Assembly (NCBI GenBank): GCA_030448105.1
Contig: JAUJNP010000006.1
Location: forward strand, 11,853-75,852
DNA length: 64,000 nucleotides
Source: Acidimicrobiales bacterium
GTDB lineage: Bacteria; Actinomycetota; Acidimicrobiia; Acidimicrobiales; Iamiaceae
Direction of reading: 5' to 3'
The notes below the pieces were generated by a model, which did no database searches, had not been told where the DNA came from, and was given only the letters and a program-made list of their open reading frames with translations. Of this stretch, positions 23,061 to 31,350 are shown piece by piece. Both the position numbers and the translations under genes were made by a program. Every line of letters starts with the position of its first letter. Position 1 is the stretch's first letter.

Positions 23061-25226
23061 GTGGCCCGCCGGCTCGCCCAGCTGAACGACCTGCCGGTCA
23101 CCGTGCTGGCGGGGGTGGGGCCCAAGCACGCCGCCGCCCTGGCCGAGGCGTTCGGGGTGGAGACCGTGCTCGACCTGCTCACCCACTACCCCCGCAACTG
23201 GCTCGACCGCTCGAACCAGGCCCGCATCGCCGACCTGGTGGTGGGGGAGGAGGCCATGGTGGTGGTCAGCGTGCAGCGCATCGCCGTCCGCCGCACCCGC
23301 GGTCCCCGGCCCAAGGCGCTCGTCACGGCCGACGTGGCCGACGGCTCGGGGCACCTGCGGGTCACGTTCTTCAACCAGGCGTGGCGCGAGCGCCAGCTCC
23401 CTCCCGGCACCAACGCCGTGCTCTGGGGCAAGGTCGAGGTGTTCCAGGGCCGGCGCCAGATGACCAACCCGGTGGTCGACCTCATCGGCGACCGCACCGG
23501 ACGGATCATCCCCATCTACCCGCAGTCCGAGAAGCACCGGCTCAGCACTTGGGACCAGGCCCGGTGGATGGAGGAGGTGCTGGAACGGGCGGGCACCTTC
23601 GCCGAGCCCGTCCCCGCCGAGGTGCTGGGGCGCCTGGAGCTGACCGACCGCACGTCGGCCTTCCGGGGCATCCACGTCCCCGAGTCCATGGGCGAGAAGG
23701 AGGTGGCCCGTCGCCGCCTCGTCTTCGACGAGCTGCTGCGCATCCAGCTCGCCCTGGTGCTGCGCAAGCGGGCGCTGGAGCGGGTGGCCAAGGGCATCGA
23801 GCACGAGGTCGGCGACGCCCCGGTCGGCTCTGGCGGGACCGGTGGGTTGGTGGCCCGCTTCTGGGAACGCCTCCCCTTCGCCCTGACCGGCGCGCAGCGG
23901 CGGGTGCTGGGCGAGATCACCGCCGACCTGGCCGCCCCCCACCCCATGCACCGCCTGTTGCAGGGAGACGTGGGCAGCGGCAAGACGGTGGTGGCCGTCA
24001 GCGCTCTCCTGGTGGCCGTGCAGGGCGGCCACCAGGGCGCGCTGATGGCGCCCACCGAGGTGCTGGCCGAGCAGCACTTCAGCGGTGTGCGGGACCTGCT
24101 GGCCGACCTCTCGGTGCCCGACTCCGGCGCCTCGCTGTTCGGGGAGCGGCCGGTGCGGGTGGAGCTGCTCACCAACCGCACCACGGCGGCGGAGCGGACC
24201 CGACTGGCGGCCGGGTTGCAGGGGGGCGACGTCGACATCGTCATCGGCACCCACGCCCTGATCCAGGAGGGCGTGCGCTTCCGGTCGCTCGGCGCGGTGG
24301 TGATCGACGAGCAGCACCGCTTCGGCGTGGAGCAGCGGGCCGCCCTCCGGGACAAGAGCGGCACCGAGGCCACGCCCGACGTGCTGGTCATGACGGCCAC
24401 GCCCATCCCCCGCACCGCGGCCATGACCGTCTACGGCGACCTCGACGTGTCGGTGCTCGACGAGCTGCCGCCCGGCCGCACGCCGGTGGAGACCCACTGG
24501 GTGGCCACGCCCGAAGAGGAGGACGAGGTGTGGGAGGCGGTGAGGGAGGAGGTGGCGGCCGGCCGCCAGGCCTACGTCGTGTGCCCGCTGATCGAGGAGT
24601 CCGAGAAGCTGGAAGCCCGCTCCGCGCAGCAGACGTTCGAGGCCCTGACGGCACCGGGCACGGGCCAGCTCGACGGACTGTCGGTCGCCCTGCTGCACGG
24701 GCGCATGCCGGCGCCGGAGAAGGAGGAGGTCATGGGCCGCTTCCGATCCGGTGCGCTCCAGGTGCTGGTGGCCACCACCGTGATCGAGGTGGGGGTCGAC
24801 GTGCCCAACGCCACCGTGATGGTCGTGCTCGACGCCGACCGCTTCGGCATCGCCCAGCTCCACCAGCTCCGCGGGCGGGTCGGCCGGGGCGCGGACCGCT
24901 CGCGGTGCTTCCTCGTCGGGGAGGGCGCCACGCCCGACGCCGAGGAGCGGCTCAAGGCACTGGTGCGCACCACCGACGGCTTCGACCTGGCCGAGGTCGA
25001 CCTCGACCTGCGGGGCGAGGGCACGATCATGGGCGAGCGCCAGAAGGGCCGCAACGACCTGAAGCTGGCGTCGCTGCGCCGCGACCGCCAGTGGGTCGAG
25101 CGGGCCCGCGCCGAGGCCTTCGCCCTGGTCGACGCCGACCCCGACCTCACCGGCCACCCCCTGCTCCGCGACGAGATCGAGCTGTTCCTCGGCGAGGACG
25201 ACGCCGCTTTCCTGCTCAAGGGCTGA
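23061..25226 (+). CDS. recG: ATP-dependent DNA helicase RecG
   Basis: 721 aa. An N-terminal wedge (OB-fold) domain (about residues 60-160; VTADVADGSGHLRVTFFNQAW) stabilises branched DNA. Superfamily 2 helicase motifs follow: Walker A GDVGSGKT (about 302-309), DEQHRFG, TATPIPRT, VATTVIEVGVDVPNA and QLRGRVGRG. It remodels stalled replication forks and Holliday junctions. The GTG at 23061, five bases after the fakA-like stop, gives the expected N-terminus; the open frame upstream overlaps the previous gene and is unconserved. Confidence 0.95.
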   Translation: MARRLAQLNDLPVTVLAGVGPKHAAALAEAFGVETVLDLLTHYPRNWLDRSNQARIADLVVGEEAMVVVSVQRIAVRRTRGPRPKALVTADVADGSGHLRVTFFNQAWRERQLPPGTNAVLWGKVEVFQGRRQMTNPVVDLIGDRTGRIIPIYPQSEKHRLSTWDQARWMEEVLERAGTFAEPVPAEVLGRLELTDRTSAFRGIHVPESMGEKEVARRRLVFDELLRIQLALVLRKRALERVAKGIEHEVGDAPVGSGGTGGLVARFWERLPFALTGAQRRVLGEITADLAAPHPMHRLLQGDVGSGKTVVAVSALLVAVQGGHQGALMAPTEVLAEQHFSGVRDLLADLSVPDSGASLFGERPVRVELLTNRTTAAERTRLAAGLQGGDVDIVIGTHALIQEGVRFRSLGAVVIDEQHRFGVEQRAALRDKSGTEATPDVLVMTATPIPRTAAMTVYGDLDVSVLDELPPGRTPVETHWVATPEEEDEVWEAVREEVAAGRQAYVVCPLIEESEKLEARSAQQTFEALTAPGTGQLDGLSVALLHGRMPAPEKEEVMGRFRSGALQVLVATTVIEVGVDVPNATVMVVLDADRFGIAQLHQLRGRVGRGADRSRCFLVGEGATPDAEERLKALVRTTDGFDLAEVDLDLRGEGTIMGERQKGRNDLKLASLRRDRQWVERARAEAFALVDADPDLTGHPLLRDEIELFLGEDDAAFLLKG

Positions 25227-25274
25227 GCGGGCGCTCCTCCCAGCCGCGGAGGATCGCCGTCCGCCAGCGTCCGG

Positions 25275-25280
25275 TACCTT
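25275..25280 (+). promoter_or_regulatory. -10 box (TACCTT) for leaderless PPOX gene
   Basis: TACCTT ends six bases before the ATG at 25287; no ribosome-binding site. Confidence 0.55.
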
Positions 25281-25286
25281 TCGCTC

Positions 25287-25679
25287 ATGGCAATCGATCC
25301 CGCCCTCAAGGCCCTGGCGACGGAGAAGAACTTCGCCGCCCTCACCACCCTGCTCCCCGACGGCCAGCCCCAGACCCACATGATGTGGGTCGACGCCGAC
25401 GACGAGCATCTCCTGGTCAACACCGAGGTGCACCGCCAGAAGTTCAAGAACGTCGAGCGCGATCCCCGGGTGACGGTGACCGTGTTCGACCGGGACAACG
25501 CCTACCAGTACGCCGAGGCCCGCGGCCGGGTGGTCGATGCCGTCCGGGGGGAGGAGGCCCGCGCCCACATCGACCGCTGCGCCCAGAAGTACACCGGCGC
25601 CGACTACGCCAACCCCATCCAGTCCGAGCGGGTCATCCTCAAGATCGTCCCCGAGAAGATCCACCGCATGGGCGTGTAG
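25287..25679 (+). CDS. PPOX-class F420-dependent oxidoreductase-like protein
   Basis: 130 aa split beta-barrel of the pyridoxamine-oxidase-like superfamily, close in layout to the Rv1155 / TIGR03618 group: FAALTTLLPDGQPQTHMMWVDADDEHLLVNTE, KFKNVERDPRVTVTV and YAEARGRV. These bind F420 (some bind FMN or haem); the cofactor is inferred from family and taxon. Cytoplasmic, probably dimeric. It starts at its own -10 box and ends seven bases before a convergent gene. Confidence 0.82.
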   Translation: MAIDPALKALATEKNFAALTTLLPDGQPQTHMMWVDADDEHLLVNTEVHRQKFKNVERDPRVTVTVFDRDNAYQYAEARGRVVDAVRGEEARAHIDRCAQKYTGADYANPIQSERVILKIVPEKIHRMGV

Positions 25680-25685
25680 GCGCGG

Positions 25686-25862
25686 TCAGACGTCCTCCTC
25701 GTCGGGCAGCAGGAGGTCCCAGCGGTCGGCGCAGTCCTCGCAGCGGTAGGTGACGAGGTCGCCGGGCTCCCAGCGGCCCCCCTCCCGCGGGTGGGTGAGG
25801 AGGTGGGCCCGGCCGCCGCAGTCGATGCAGTCGATCACGTCGTGGGGCACCAGGTCGCTCAT
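25686..25862 (-). CDS. 58-aa zinc-ribbon-like protein
   Basis: Short acidic protein with two CxxC knuckles about 35 residues apart (DCIDCGG near residue 12-18 and YRCEDCADRW near 44-53), which would bind one zinc ion. No known function. The ATG at 25862 overlaps the enoyl-CoA hydratase stop by four bases (ATGA), so it is made together with that enzyme. Similar small Cys4 proteins follow enzymes in many actinobacteria. Confidence 0.75.
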   Translation of the reverse strand: MSDLVPHDVIDCIDCGGRAHLLTHPREGGRWEPGDLVTYRCEDCADRWDLLLPDEEDV

Positions 25863-26593
25863 CGCCGCCCGGCCTCACGGCGCTGGCGCTGGCTCTCGGT
25901 GAAGCGGGCGACCCCCTCGGCGAAGCCCGGGTGCCCGATGACGGCCCGGCCGTGGCGGTCCTCGTTGGCCAGGGCCTCCTCGAGGCCCAGGCCGAGGCCC
26001 TCGTAGACCGACGCCCGGTCGTGCACCACGCAGTTCCAGGGGGAGGCGGCGATCGCCTCGGCCAGCTCGACGGCGGTGTCGAGGGCGGTGCCGGCGGGCA
26101 CCACGCGGTTGGCGAACGCGAGGGCGAGCGCCTCGGCGGCGTCGAACTCGCGGCCGGTGAGGATCAGGTCGAGGGCCCGGCCCAGGCCCACGATACGGGG
26201 CAGCCGGTAGGTGCCGCCGTCGACGAGGGGCACGCCCCAGCGCCGCTCGAGGCAGCCGAAGCGGGCGCTCTCACCGGCCACCCGCAGGTCGCACCAGGCC
26301 GCCAGCTCCACCCCGCCGGCCACGCACCAGCCCTCGACCGCGGCGATGACCGGCTTGGTGAGCTGGAGGCGGGTGGGGCCGAGCGGCCCGCTGGGGCGGA
26401 GTCGGGGCAGGTCCACGAGGTCGGCGCCGGCGCAGAACGCGGCGTCGTCGCCGGTGAGCACGGCCACCCGAGCGTCGTCGTCGGCGTCGAAAGCGAGCAG
26501 TTCGTCGTGCAAGCGGGCGGCGGTGGCGCTGTCGATGGCGTTGCGCCGGCCGGGGCGACCGATGCGGACCACGTGGACGGCGTCGCCTGGCAC
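25859..26593 (-). CDS. enoyl-CoA hydratase/isomerase (crotonase) family
   Basis: 244 aa crotonase. RPGRRNAIDSATAARL, the CoA/oxyanion motif AAFCAGADLVDL, and KPVIAAVEGWCVAGGVELAAWCDLRVA are visible; the second active-site region RRWGVPLVDGGTYRLPRIVG carries Asp where classical hydratases have Glu, so reaction type is open (hydratase, isomerase or other). The GTG at 26593 is used because a TAGCGT box lies seven bases upstream; the longer ATG (26626) form would run through the divergent promoter. Confidence 0.82.
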   Translation of the reverse strand: MPGDAVHVVRIGRPGRRNAIDSATAARLHDELLAFDADDDARVAVLTGDDAAFCAGADLVDLPRLRPSGPLGPTRLQLTKPVIAAVEGWCVAGGVELAAWCDLRVAGESARFGCLERRWGVPLVDGGTYRLPRIVGLGRALDLILTGREFDAAEALALAFANRVVPAGTALDTAVELAEAIAASPWNCVVHDRASVYEGLGLGLEEALANEDRHGRAVIGHPGFAEGVARFTESQRQRREAGRR

Positions 26594-26600
26594 CAGGCCG

Positions 26601-26610
26601 ACGCTACCGT
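26601..26610. promoter_or_regulatory. overlapping divergent -10 boxes (bidirectional promoter)
   Basis: The decamer ACGCTACCGT contains TACCGT for the plus strand (26605-26610, nine bases before the SDR GTG) and TAGCGT for the minus strand (26606-26601, seven bases before the crotonase GTG). The two hexamers share the central TA. Confidence 0.55.
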
Positions 26611-26619
26611 CGCACGCCT

Positions 26620-27519
26620 GTGCCACTGCTGTCCGGGCCCCGCTCCCTGCCCGACCTCGGCGGCCGGGTCGTCGTCATCACCGGCGCCAACTCCGGCATC
26701 GGCAAGGAGGCCGCCGTCGCCCTGGCCCGTTCCGGAGCCACGGTAGTGGCCACCAGCCGCGACCCGGCACGAGGGGAGCGGGCGGTGGAGGAGGTGCGCC
26801 GGCGCAGCGGTGCCGGCGAGCGGGTGGAGCTGGCGTCGCTCGACCTCGCCTCGTTCGCCTCCGTCCGCGCCTTCGCCGCCGACCTGCTGGCCCGCCACGA
26901 CCGGCTCGACGTGCTCGTCAACAACGCCGGGCTGATCCTCGAACACCGCCTGGTCACCGACGAGGGCTTCGAGATGATCGTGGGCGTCAACCACGTCGGC
27001 CACTTCCTCCTCACCGAGCTGCTCCTCGATCGGCTGGTGGCCTCGGCGCCGGCCCGCATCGTCACGGTGGCGTCGGTGGGCCACCGCTTGGCGTCGATGG
27101 ACGCCCTGCGCGACGACCTGATGTCCGAGCTGTCCTTCGAGGGCTTCCGGGTGTACTGCCAGTCGAAGCTGGCCAACGTGCTGCACTCCGCCGAGCTGGC
27201 CCGCCGCCTGGACGGGAGCGGGGTCACGGCCAACAGCCTCCACCCCGGCATCGTGCGAAGCGGCTTCGCGCGCGACGGCGACACCACCGCCATGAACGTG
27301 CTGTACACGCTGCTCGGACCGTTCATGGTGTCCTCCAAGCGGGGGGCCCGCACCATCGCCCACCTCGCCGCTTCTCCCGCCGTGGAGACAAGGACCGGCG
27401 GCTACTACGTGCGCCGGCGGCCCCACCGCCCCTCCGGCGCGGCCCGTGACCCGGCCAACGCCCGGTGGCTGTGGGAGGAGACCGCGGCGCTGGTGGCGGC
27501 GGCCAGCCCCGCCGTCTGA
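26620..27519 (+). CDS. short-chain dehydrogenase/reductase (retinol-dehydrogenase-like)
   Basis: 299 aa classical SDR. The cofactor loop TGANSGIG is near residues 21-28, followed by ATSRDPARG, suggesting NADP(H) preference; NNAG is near 107, and the active site is Ser in VASVGHRL with Y-x3-K (YCQSK). The C-terminal NSLHPGIVRSGFARDG region matches the RDH/WW-oxidoreductase-like group acting on lipophilic alcohols. The stop overlaps the rsmD start (TGATG). Confidence 0.87.
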   Translation: MPLLSGPRSLPDLGGRVVVITGANSGIGKEAAVALARSGATVVATSRDPARGERAVEEVRRRSGAGERVELASLDLASFASVRAFAADLLARHDRLDVLVNNAGLILEHRLVTDEGFEMIVGVNHVGHFLLTELLLDRLVASAPARIVTVASVGHRLASMDALRDDLMSELSFEGFRVYCQSKLANVLHSAELARRLDGSGVTANSLHPGIVRSGFARDGDTTAMNVLYTLLGPFMVSSKRGARTIAHLAASPAVETRTGGYYVRRRPHRPSGAARDPANARWLWEETAALVAAASPAV

Positions 27520-28085
27520 TGCGGGTCGTCGCCGGCGTGGCCCGGGGACGGCGCCTGTCGGCGCCGACGGGGCGCGACACCCGCCCGACCGCCGACCGCG
27601 TCCGCGAGGCGATCTTCGGCGCGCTCGGCAGCCTCGGGGCGGTGGAGGGCGCGGCGGTGCTCGACCTGTTCGCCGGCAGCGGGGCCATGGGCATCGAGGC
27701 GGTGTCGAGGGGCGCCGCTTCCGCCACCCTGGTGGACCACGACCGGGAGGCGCGGTCGGTGATCGCGGCCAACCTGGCGGCCACGGGGCTGGCCGAGCGC
27801 GCCATCGTCGTCGCCGGCGACGCCTTCGCTCACCTGGCCCGGGCCAGCGAGGTGTACGACCTCGCGCTGCTCGACCCGCCCTACGCCTTCGACCGCTGGT
27901 CGGACCTGGGCGCCGCCCTCTTGCCCCGTCTGGCCCCCGGGGCGGTGGTGGTGGCCGAGTCCGACCGCGAGATCGATCCCGGTGCCGGCTTCGTGGTCGT
28001 TCGGGTGCGGCGCTACGGCAGTACGGTGGTCACCATGGCCCGTGCCCCCGAGGGCCCTCCTCCACCCGCCGGAGCGCCCGCGTGA
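27519..28085 (+). CDS. rsmD: 16S rRNA (guanine966-N2)-methyltransferase
   Basis: 188 aa Rossmann-fold methyltransferase modifying G966 of 16S rRNA: MRVVAGVARGRRL start, RPTADRVREAIF, the SAM motif LDLFAGSGAMGIEAVSRGA and catalytic DPPY. The C-terminal RVRRYGSTVVTM is the family's final strand. The ATG at 27519 overlaps the SDR stop as TGATG. The stop overlaps coaD as GTGA, the usual rsmD-coaD pair. Confidence 0.93.
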   Translation: MRVVAGVARGRRLSAPTGRDTRPTADRVREAIFGALGSLGAVEGAAVLDLFAGSGAMGIEAVSRGAASATLVDHDREARSVIAANLAATGLAERAIVVAGDAFAHLARASEVYDLALLDPPYAFDRWSDLGAALLPRLAPGAVVVAESDREIDPGAGFVVVRVRRYGSTVVTMARAPEGPPPPAGAPA

Positions 28086-28561
28086 CGTCCGTCCTGTACC
28101 CCGGGTCCTTCGACCCGATCCACAACGGGCACCTCGAGATCATCGAGGTGGCGGCGGGGCTGTTTGACGAGGTGATCGTGGCCGCCATGCGCAACCCCCA
28201 GAAGGGCGCGCCGATGTTCGACCTGGGGGAGCGCACGGCGATGCTCGAAGAGTCGGTGGCCTACCTCGATAACGTGCGCATCACCTCGTTCTCCAGCCTG
28301 GTGGTCGACCTGGCCAAGGAGGTGGGAGCCAGCTTCATCGTGAAGGGACTAAGGGCGGTGTCGGACTTCGAATCCGAGATGCACCAGGCCCACATGAACC
28401 TGGCCATCTCGGGCATGCACACCATCTTCATCCCCTCGGCCACCACCCACTCGTTCGTTGCCTCCAAGCTCATCCGAGAGATCGCCCGGTTCGGCGGCGA
28501 CGTGTCCTCGATGGTCCCGCCGCCGGTGACCAAGCGACTGCTCGAGAGGTTCGACCCATGA
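28082..28561 (+). CDS. coaD: phosphopantetheine adenylyltransferase
   Basis: 159 aa, the normal length. It adenylates 4'-phosphopantetheine, the penultimate step of coenzyme A synthesis. SVLYPGSFDPIHNGHLEII carries the nucleotidyltransferase HxGH motif; the second signature, SSVS-like, is near SSMVPPPV; KGLRAVSDFESEMHQAHMN and PSATTHSFVASKLIREIA are family-specific. GTG start at 28082 inside the rsmD stop; its own stop overlaps the next ATG. Confidence 0.96.
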   Translation: MTSVLYPGSFDPIHNGHLEIIEVAAGLFDEVIVAAMRNPQKGAPMFDLGERTAMLEESVAYLDNVRITSFSSLVVDLAKEVGASFIVKGLRAVSDFESEMHQAHMNLAISGMHTIFIPSATTHSFVASKLIREIARFGGDVSSMVPPPVTKRLLERFDP

Positions 28562-29208
28562 CGTTCTCCGACGACACCAACACCGCCGCAGAGGAGGTGT
28601 CGGGCTCCCACCGGGTGATCCGGCCGGATCGGCGTCCCGCCCGCGATCCCCAGCAGCCCGAGACCGAGCTGCTCGTGCGCCGGGCCGCCGACCTGGTCGC
28701 CTCGGCCAAGCCGCTGCCCCTCTCCGCGTCGGTGATGATCAACAAGGAGGAGGTCCTCGACCTCCTCGGCGAGGCCATCGACCGCCTGCCCGAGGAGCTC
28801 CGGGCCGCCCGGTGGCTGCTCAAGGAGCGCGAGGAGTTCCTCGCCAAGGTGCGGACCGAGGGCGACGAGATCCTCGACGCCGCCCGGGCCCGTGCGGAGC
28901 GCATGGTGCAGCGCACCGAGGTCGTCAAGACGGCCGAGCTGCGGGCCCGGCGCATCATCGAGGCCGCCGAGGCGGAGTCCCGCCGGCTTCGCCACGAGTG
29001 CGAGGACTTCTGCGACCAGAAGCTGGCCAGCTTCGAGATCGTCCTCGAGCGCACGGCGCGGATGGTCCAGGCCGGCCGGGAGAAGCTCCAGGGTCCGGCC
29101 ATCACCGCGCCAGGGGCCCGGGGTGGGGCCGCAGGCGACCAGTCCGGGCAGGACGCGCAGGAGGAGGAGGAGGAGGAGAAGGCCTTCTTCGACCAGGACC
29201 AGCAGTGA
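28558..29208 (+). CDS. sepIVA: DivIVA-like coiled-coil protein, SepIVA-like
   Basis: 216 aa. A disordered acidic N-terminus (1-60) is followed by a DivIVA-type motif INKEEVLDLLGEAIDRLP, a long coiled coil (about 80-180, rich in ARAERM, KTAELRARR, EAAEAESRR) and an acidic EEEEEE tail. It lies directly before the DUF177 gene, as SepIVA (Rv2927c) does in mycobacteria, where it is a septal division and envelope-growth factor. The gene name is inferred from this position and layout. ATG overlaps the coaD stop (ATGA). Confidence 0.75.
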   Translation: MTFSDDTNTAAEEVSGSHRVIRPDRRPARDPQQPETELLVRRAADLVASAKPLPLSASVMINKEEVLDLLGEAIDRLPEELRAARWLLKEREEFLAKVRTEGDEILDAARARAERMVQRTEVVKTAELRARRIIEAAEAESRRLRHECEDFCDQKLASFEIVLERTARMVQAGREKLQGPAITAPGARGGAAGDQSGQDAQEEEEEEKAFFDQDQQ

Positions 29209-29218
29209 AGGCGCACCG

Positions 29219-29743
29219 ATGAGCCGGCGCGCCGACTCGCTGGTGGAGCACGTCGCCGAGCTCCGCCGCCGGCCCGGCACCCGCCGCCCGGTGCAACGGT
29301 CCGTGCCGGTGCCCGGCCTGGCCGTCACCAGCGCCGGCGTGCCGGCGGACCGCACCGTCGACCTCGACCTCGACCTCGAGTCGATCCCCGAGGGCGTCGT
29401 CGCCACCGGCACGCTCCGCTTCACGTGGCGCGGCGCCTGCCGGCGGTGCCTGGGCGACGTCGACGGCGTGACCGCGGTCGACCTGCGGGAGGTCTTCGAG
29501 CCCCGTCCCACCGAGGGGGAGACCTGGCTGCTGTCGGGCGACGAGCTCGACCTCGAGCCGATGGTGCGCGAGACGGTGCTGGTGCACCTGCCGCTCGCCC
29601 CCCTCTGCGACGACGCCTGCCGCGGCCCGGCCCCCGACGCCTTCCCAGCCCTGCCGGCCGACGACGCCGCCGGGGAGGCGGCAGAGCCCGCCCGCCCGCC
29701 CGACCCCCGGTGGGCGGCGCTGGACCAGCTCGACCTCGGCTGA
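29219..29743 (+). CDS. DUF177 (YceD) protein
   Basis: 174 aa. The core is the YceD/DUF177 fold (LDLDLESIPEGVVATGTLRFTWRGACRRCL...LLSGDELDLEPMVRETVLVHLPLAPLC), with CRRC and CDDAC pairs that could bind zinc. YceD is linked to 23S rRNA and 50S assembly and is almost always next to rpmF, as here. An Ala/Pro/acidic tail ends the protein. The ATG at 29219 follows a weak purine-rich site 10 bases after the previous stop. Confidence 0.88.
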   Translation: MSRRADSLVEHVAELRRRPGTRRPVQRSVPVPGLAVTSAGVPADRTVDLDLDLESIPEGVVATGTLRFTWRGACRRCLGDVDGVTAVDLREVFEPRPTEGETWLLSGDELDLEPMVRETVLVHLPLAPLCDDACRGPAPDAFPALPADDAAGEAAEPARPPDPRWAALDQLDLG

Positions 29744-29780
29744 GGTCGCGCCAATTTCAGTGGGGGGAGGGGTGGGCCGC

Positions 29781-29786
29781 TACCAT
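29781..29786 (+). promoter_or_regulatory. -10 box (TACCAT) for rpmF
   Basis: TACCAT ends ten bases before the rpmF ATG at 29797, predicting a leader of about four bases without a ribosome-binding site. Confidence 0.45.
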
Positions 29787-29796
29787 CGCCGGTCCG

Positions 29797-29972
29797 ATGG
29801 CCGTCCCCAAGAAGAAGACCTCGAAGTCCAAGAGCCGCAGCCGGCGGGGTCGGCGTGGACGCTCTCGGCCCCCTCCCGCAGCCTCGCCCCCCGGTGCGGG
29901 TCGGCCAAGCGGCCGCACGTGGTCTGCGGGGCCTGCGGTTGGTACGCCGGCCGCCAGGCCATCGACGTCTGA
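29797..29972 (+). CDS. rpmF: 50S ribosomal protein L32, broken by a one-base loss
   Basis: The N-terminal MAVPKKKTSKSKSRSRR reads from ATG 29797, and the rest, SAWTLSAPSRSLAPRCGSAK...HVVCGACGWYAGRQAIDV, continues in a different frame to TGA 29970-29972. The two parts make a normal L32 of about 58 aa with its CxxC zinc motifs once one base is restored at 29848-29849 (CGG CGG GG TCG). Read literally, the first frame runs on into plsX. L32 is highly expressed and conserved, so a sequencing or consensus error in the G-run is the simplest reading. Confidence 0.85.
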
Positions 29973-29976
29973 GCGG

Positions 29977-30975
29977 GTGACCGCCCTCCCCGTCGCCGTC
30001 GACGCCATGGGGGGCGACAAGGCCCCCGCCGAGATCGTGGCCGGCGCCCGGCGGGCGACCGAGGAGCTGGGCGTGCCGGTGATCCTCGTGGGCCGCCCCG
30101 AGGAGCTGGGCGACACCGGCGGCTTGGCGGTGATCCCCGCCTCGGAGGTGATCGCCATGGACGCCGACCCCGGCCAGAGCGTGCGCCGCATGAAGGACTC
30201 CTCGCTCGTGCGGGCGGCCGAGGCGGTGCGCGACGGCAAGGCATCGGCCATGGTGAGCGCCGGCAACACGGGGGCCACCATGGCCAGCGCCCTCCTGCGC
30301 ATGGGGCGCATCAAGGGGGTGTCCCGGCCGGCCATCGCCACGCCCATCCCCTGCCCGGGCTCCGACACGCCCACGGTGATGCTCGACGCCGGGGCCAACG
30401 CCGAGTGCCAGCCCGAGTGGCTGGTGCAGTTCGCCCAGATGGGCACCGCCTTCGCCCGGGCCCGTTACGCCACGGCCGCCCCCCGGGTGGGCCTGCTCTC
30501 CATCGGCGAGGAGCCGGGCAAGGGCGACACCCTCCGCAAGGACAGCTACGCCCTGCTGTCGGACCCGGGCTGGTCACAGGCCTGTGGCGCCAGCTTCGTC
30601 GGCAACGTGGAGGGGCGCGACCTCATGTCGGCCGACGTCGACGTGGTGGTCACCGACGGCTTCACCGGCAACGTCGCCCTCAAGGCCCTCGAGGGGGGGA
30701 TGCGGTCCCTGGTGGCCGCCATCCTGGCCGCCTTCGCCACCGACGACGCCACCCGGGCGGCGGGCGACGCCCTCATGCCCGCCCTCCTGCCGCTCTACGC
30801 CCAGCTCGACCCCGACAACACCGGCGGCGCCATGCTCCTCGGCGTCAACGGCGTGTGCATCATCAGCCACGGCTCCTCGTCGGCCACGGCGGTGGTCAAC
30901 GCCGTCGGCGTGGCCGCCGACATGGTCGCCGGCGGACTGGTCGGGCACCTCGGGCGGGCGGTCGCCGGCGCCTGA
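29977..30975 (+). CDS. plsX: phosphate acyltransferase PlsX
   Basis: 332 aa. Makes acyl-phosphate from acyl-ACP at the start of phospholipid synthesis. Family motifs: PVAVDAMGGDKAPAEIVAGA, GNTGATMASALLRMGRI, GVSRPAIATPIPC, EGRDLMSADVDVVVTDGFTGNVALK and GGAMLLGVNGVCIISHGSS. The GTG at 29977 is the only start giving the conserved N-terminus. Lies in the standard rpmF-plsX-acpP order. Confidence 0.95.
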   Translation: MTALPVAVDAMGGDKAPAEIVAGARRATEELGVPVILVGRPEELGDTGGLAVIPASEVIAMDADPGQSVRRMKDSSLVRAAEAVRDGKASAMVSAGNTGATMASALLRMGRIKGVSRPAIATPIPCPGSDTPTVMLDAGANAECQPEWLVQFAQMGTAFARARYATAAPRVGLLSIGEEPGKGDTLRKDSYALLSDPGWSQACGASFVGNVEGRDLMSADVDVVVTDGFTGNVALKALEGGMRSLVAAILAAFATDDATRAAGDALMPALLPLYAQLDPDNTGGAMLLGVNGVCIISHGSSSATAVVNAVGVAADMVAGGLVGHLGRAVAGA

Positions 30976-30979
30976 GCCG

Positions 30980-30999
30980 GCCCGCCTTCACAAGCGGGC
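30980..30999 (+). terminator. hairpin after plsX
   Basis: GCCCGC (30980-30985) pairs with GCGGGC (30994-30999) around an eight-base loop, followed by AAATGG. A new -10 box for acpP follows at 31015-31020, consistent with a transcript boundary. Confidence 0.45.
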
Positions 31000-31014
31000 A
31001 AATGGGGCGGTGGC

Positions 31015-31020
31015 TATGAT
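31015..31020 (+). promoter_or_regulatory. -10 box (TATGAT) for acpP
   Basis: TATGAT is 33 bases before the GTG at 31054, leaving a leader with CAGGAG as the ribosome-binding site. Confidence 0.5.
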
Positions 31021-31053
31021 CCGCCGGTCCACTTCCAGGCGCCAGGAGTCTTC

Positions 31054-31350
31054 GTGCCCGCCGAAACCCACGTTGAGCAGGGTCCCATGAGCCGCCAGGA
31101 GGTCTTCGAGCTGGTCCGGGACCGCCTCGCCGACATCCTGGAGGTCGAACCGTCGTCCATCCGCGAGGGCGATTCCTTCAGCGACGACCTCGAGGCCGAC
31201 TCCCTGGCCCTGATCGAGCTGGTGGAGGGGCTCGAGGAGGAGCTGGGGGAGCGCACGGTGGGGTTTCGCATCGACGACGAGGACCTCGAGGACCTGAAGA
31301 CGGTGCGCGACGCCGTCGACTACGTCCACGGACGCCTGGGCCAGAGCTGA
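31054..31350 (+). CDS. acpP: acyl carrier protein
   Basis: 98 aa from GTG 31054, or 87 aa from ATG 31087. AGGAG lies correctly before 31054, whereas the shorter form puts the phosphopantetheine Ser (in ADSLALIELVEGLEE) at residue 39, closer to the usual 36-37. The body is a typical acidic four-helix ACP: VFELVRDRLADILEVEPSSIREGDSF and FRIDDEDLEDLKTVRDAVDYV. It carries acyl chains in fatty-acid synthesis. The stop overlaps the presumed rnc CTG. Confidence 0.9.
   Translation: MPAETHVEQGPMSRQEVFELVRDRLADILEVEPSSIREGDSFSDDLEADSLALIELVEGLEEELGERTVGFRIDDEDLEDLKTVRDAVDYVHGRLGQS

Noticed and set aside
23034-25664. An 876-codon minus-strand frame opposite recG
   Set aside because: RecG motifs on the plus strand are complete; the antisense frame has no recognisable domain and begins inside neighbouring genes.
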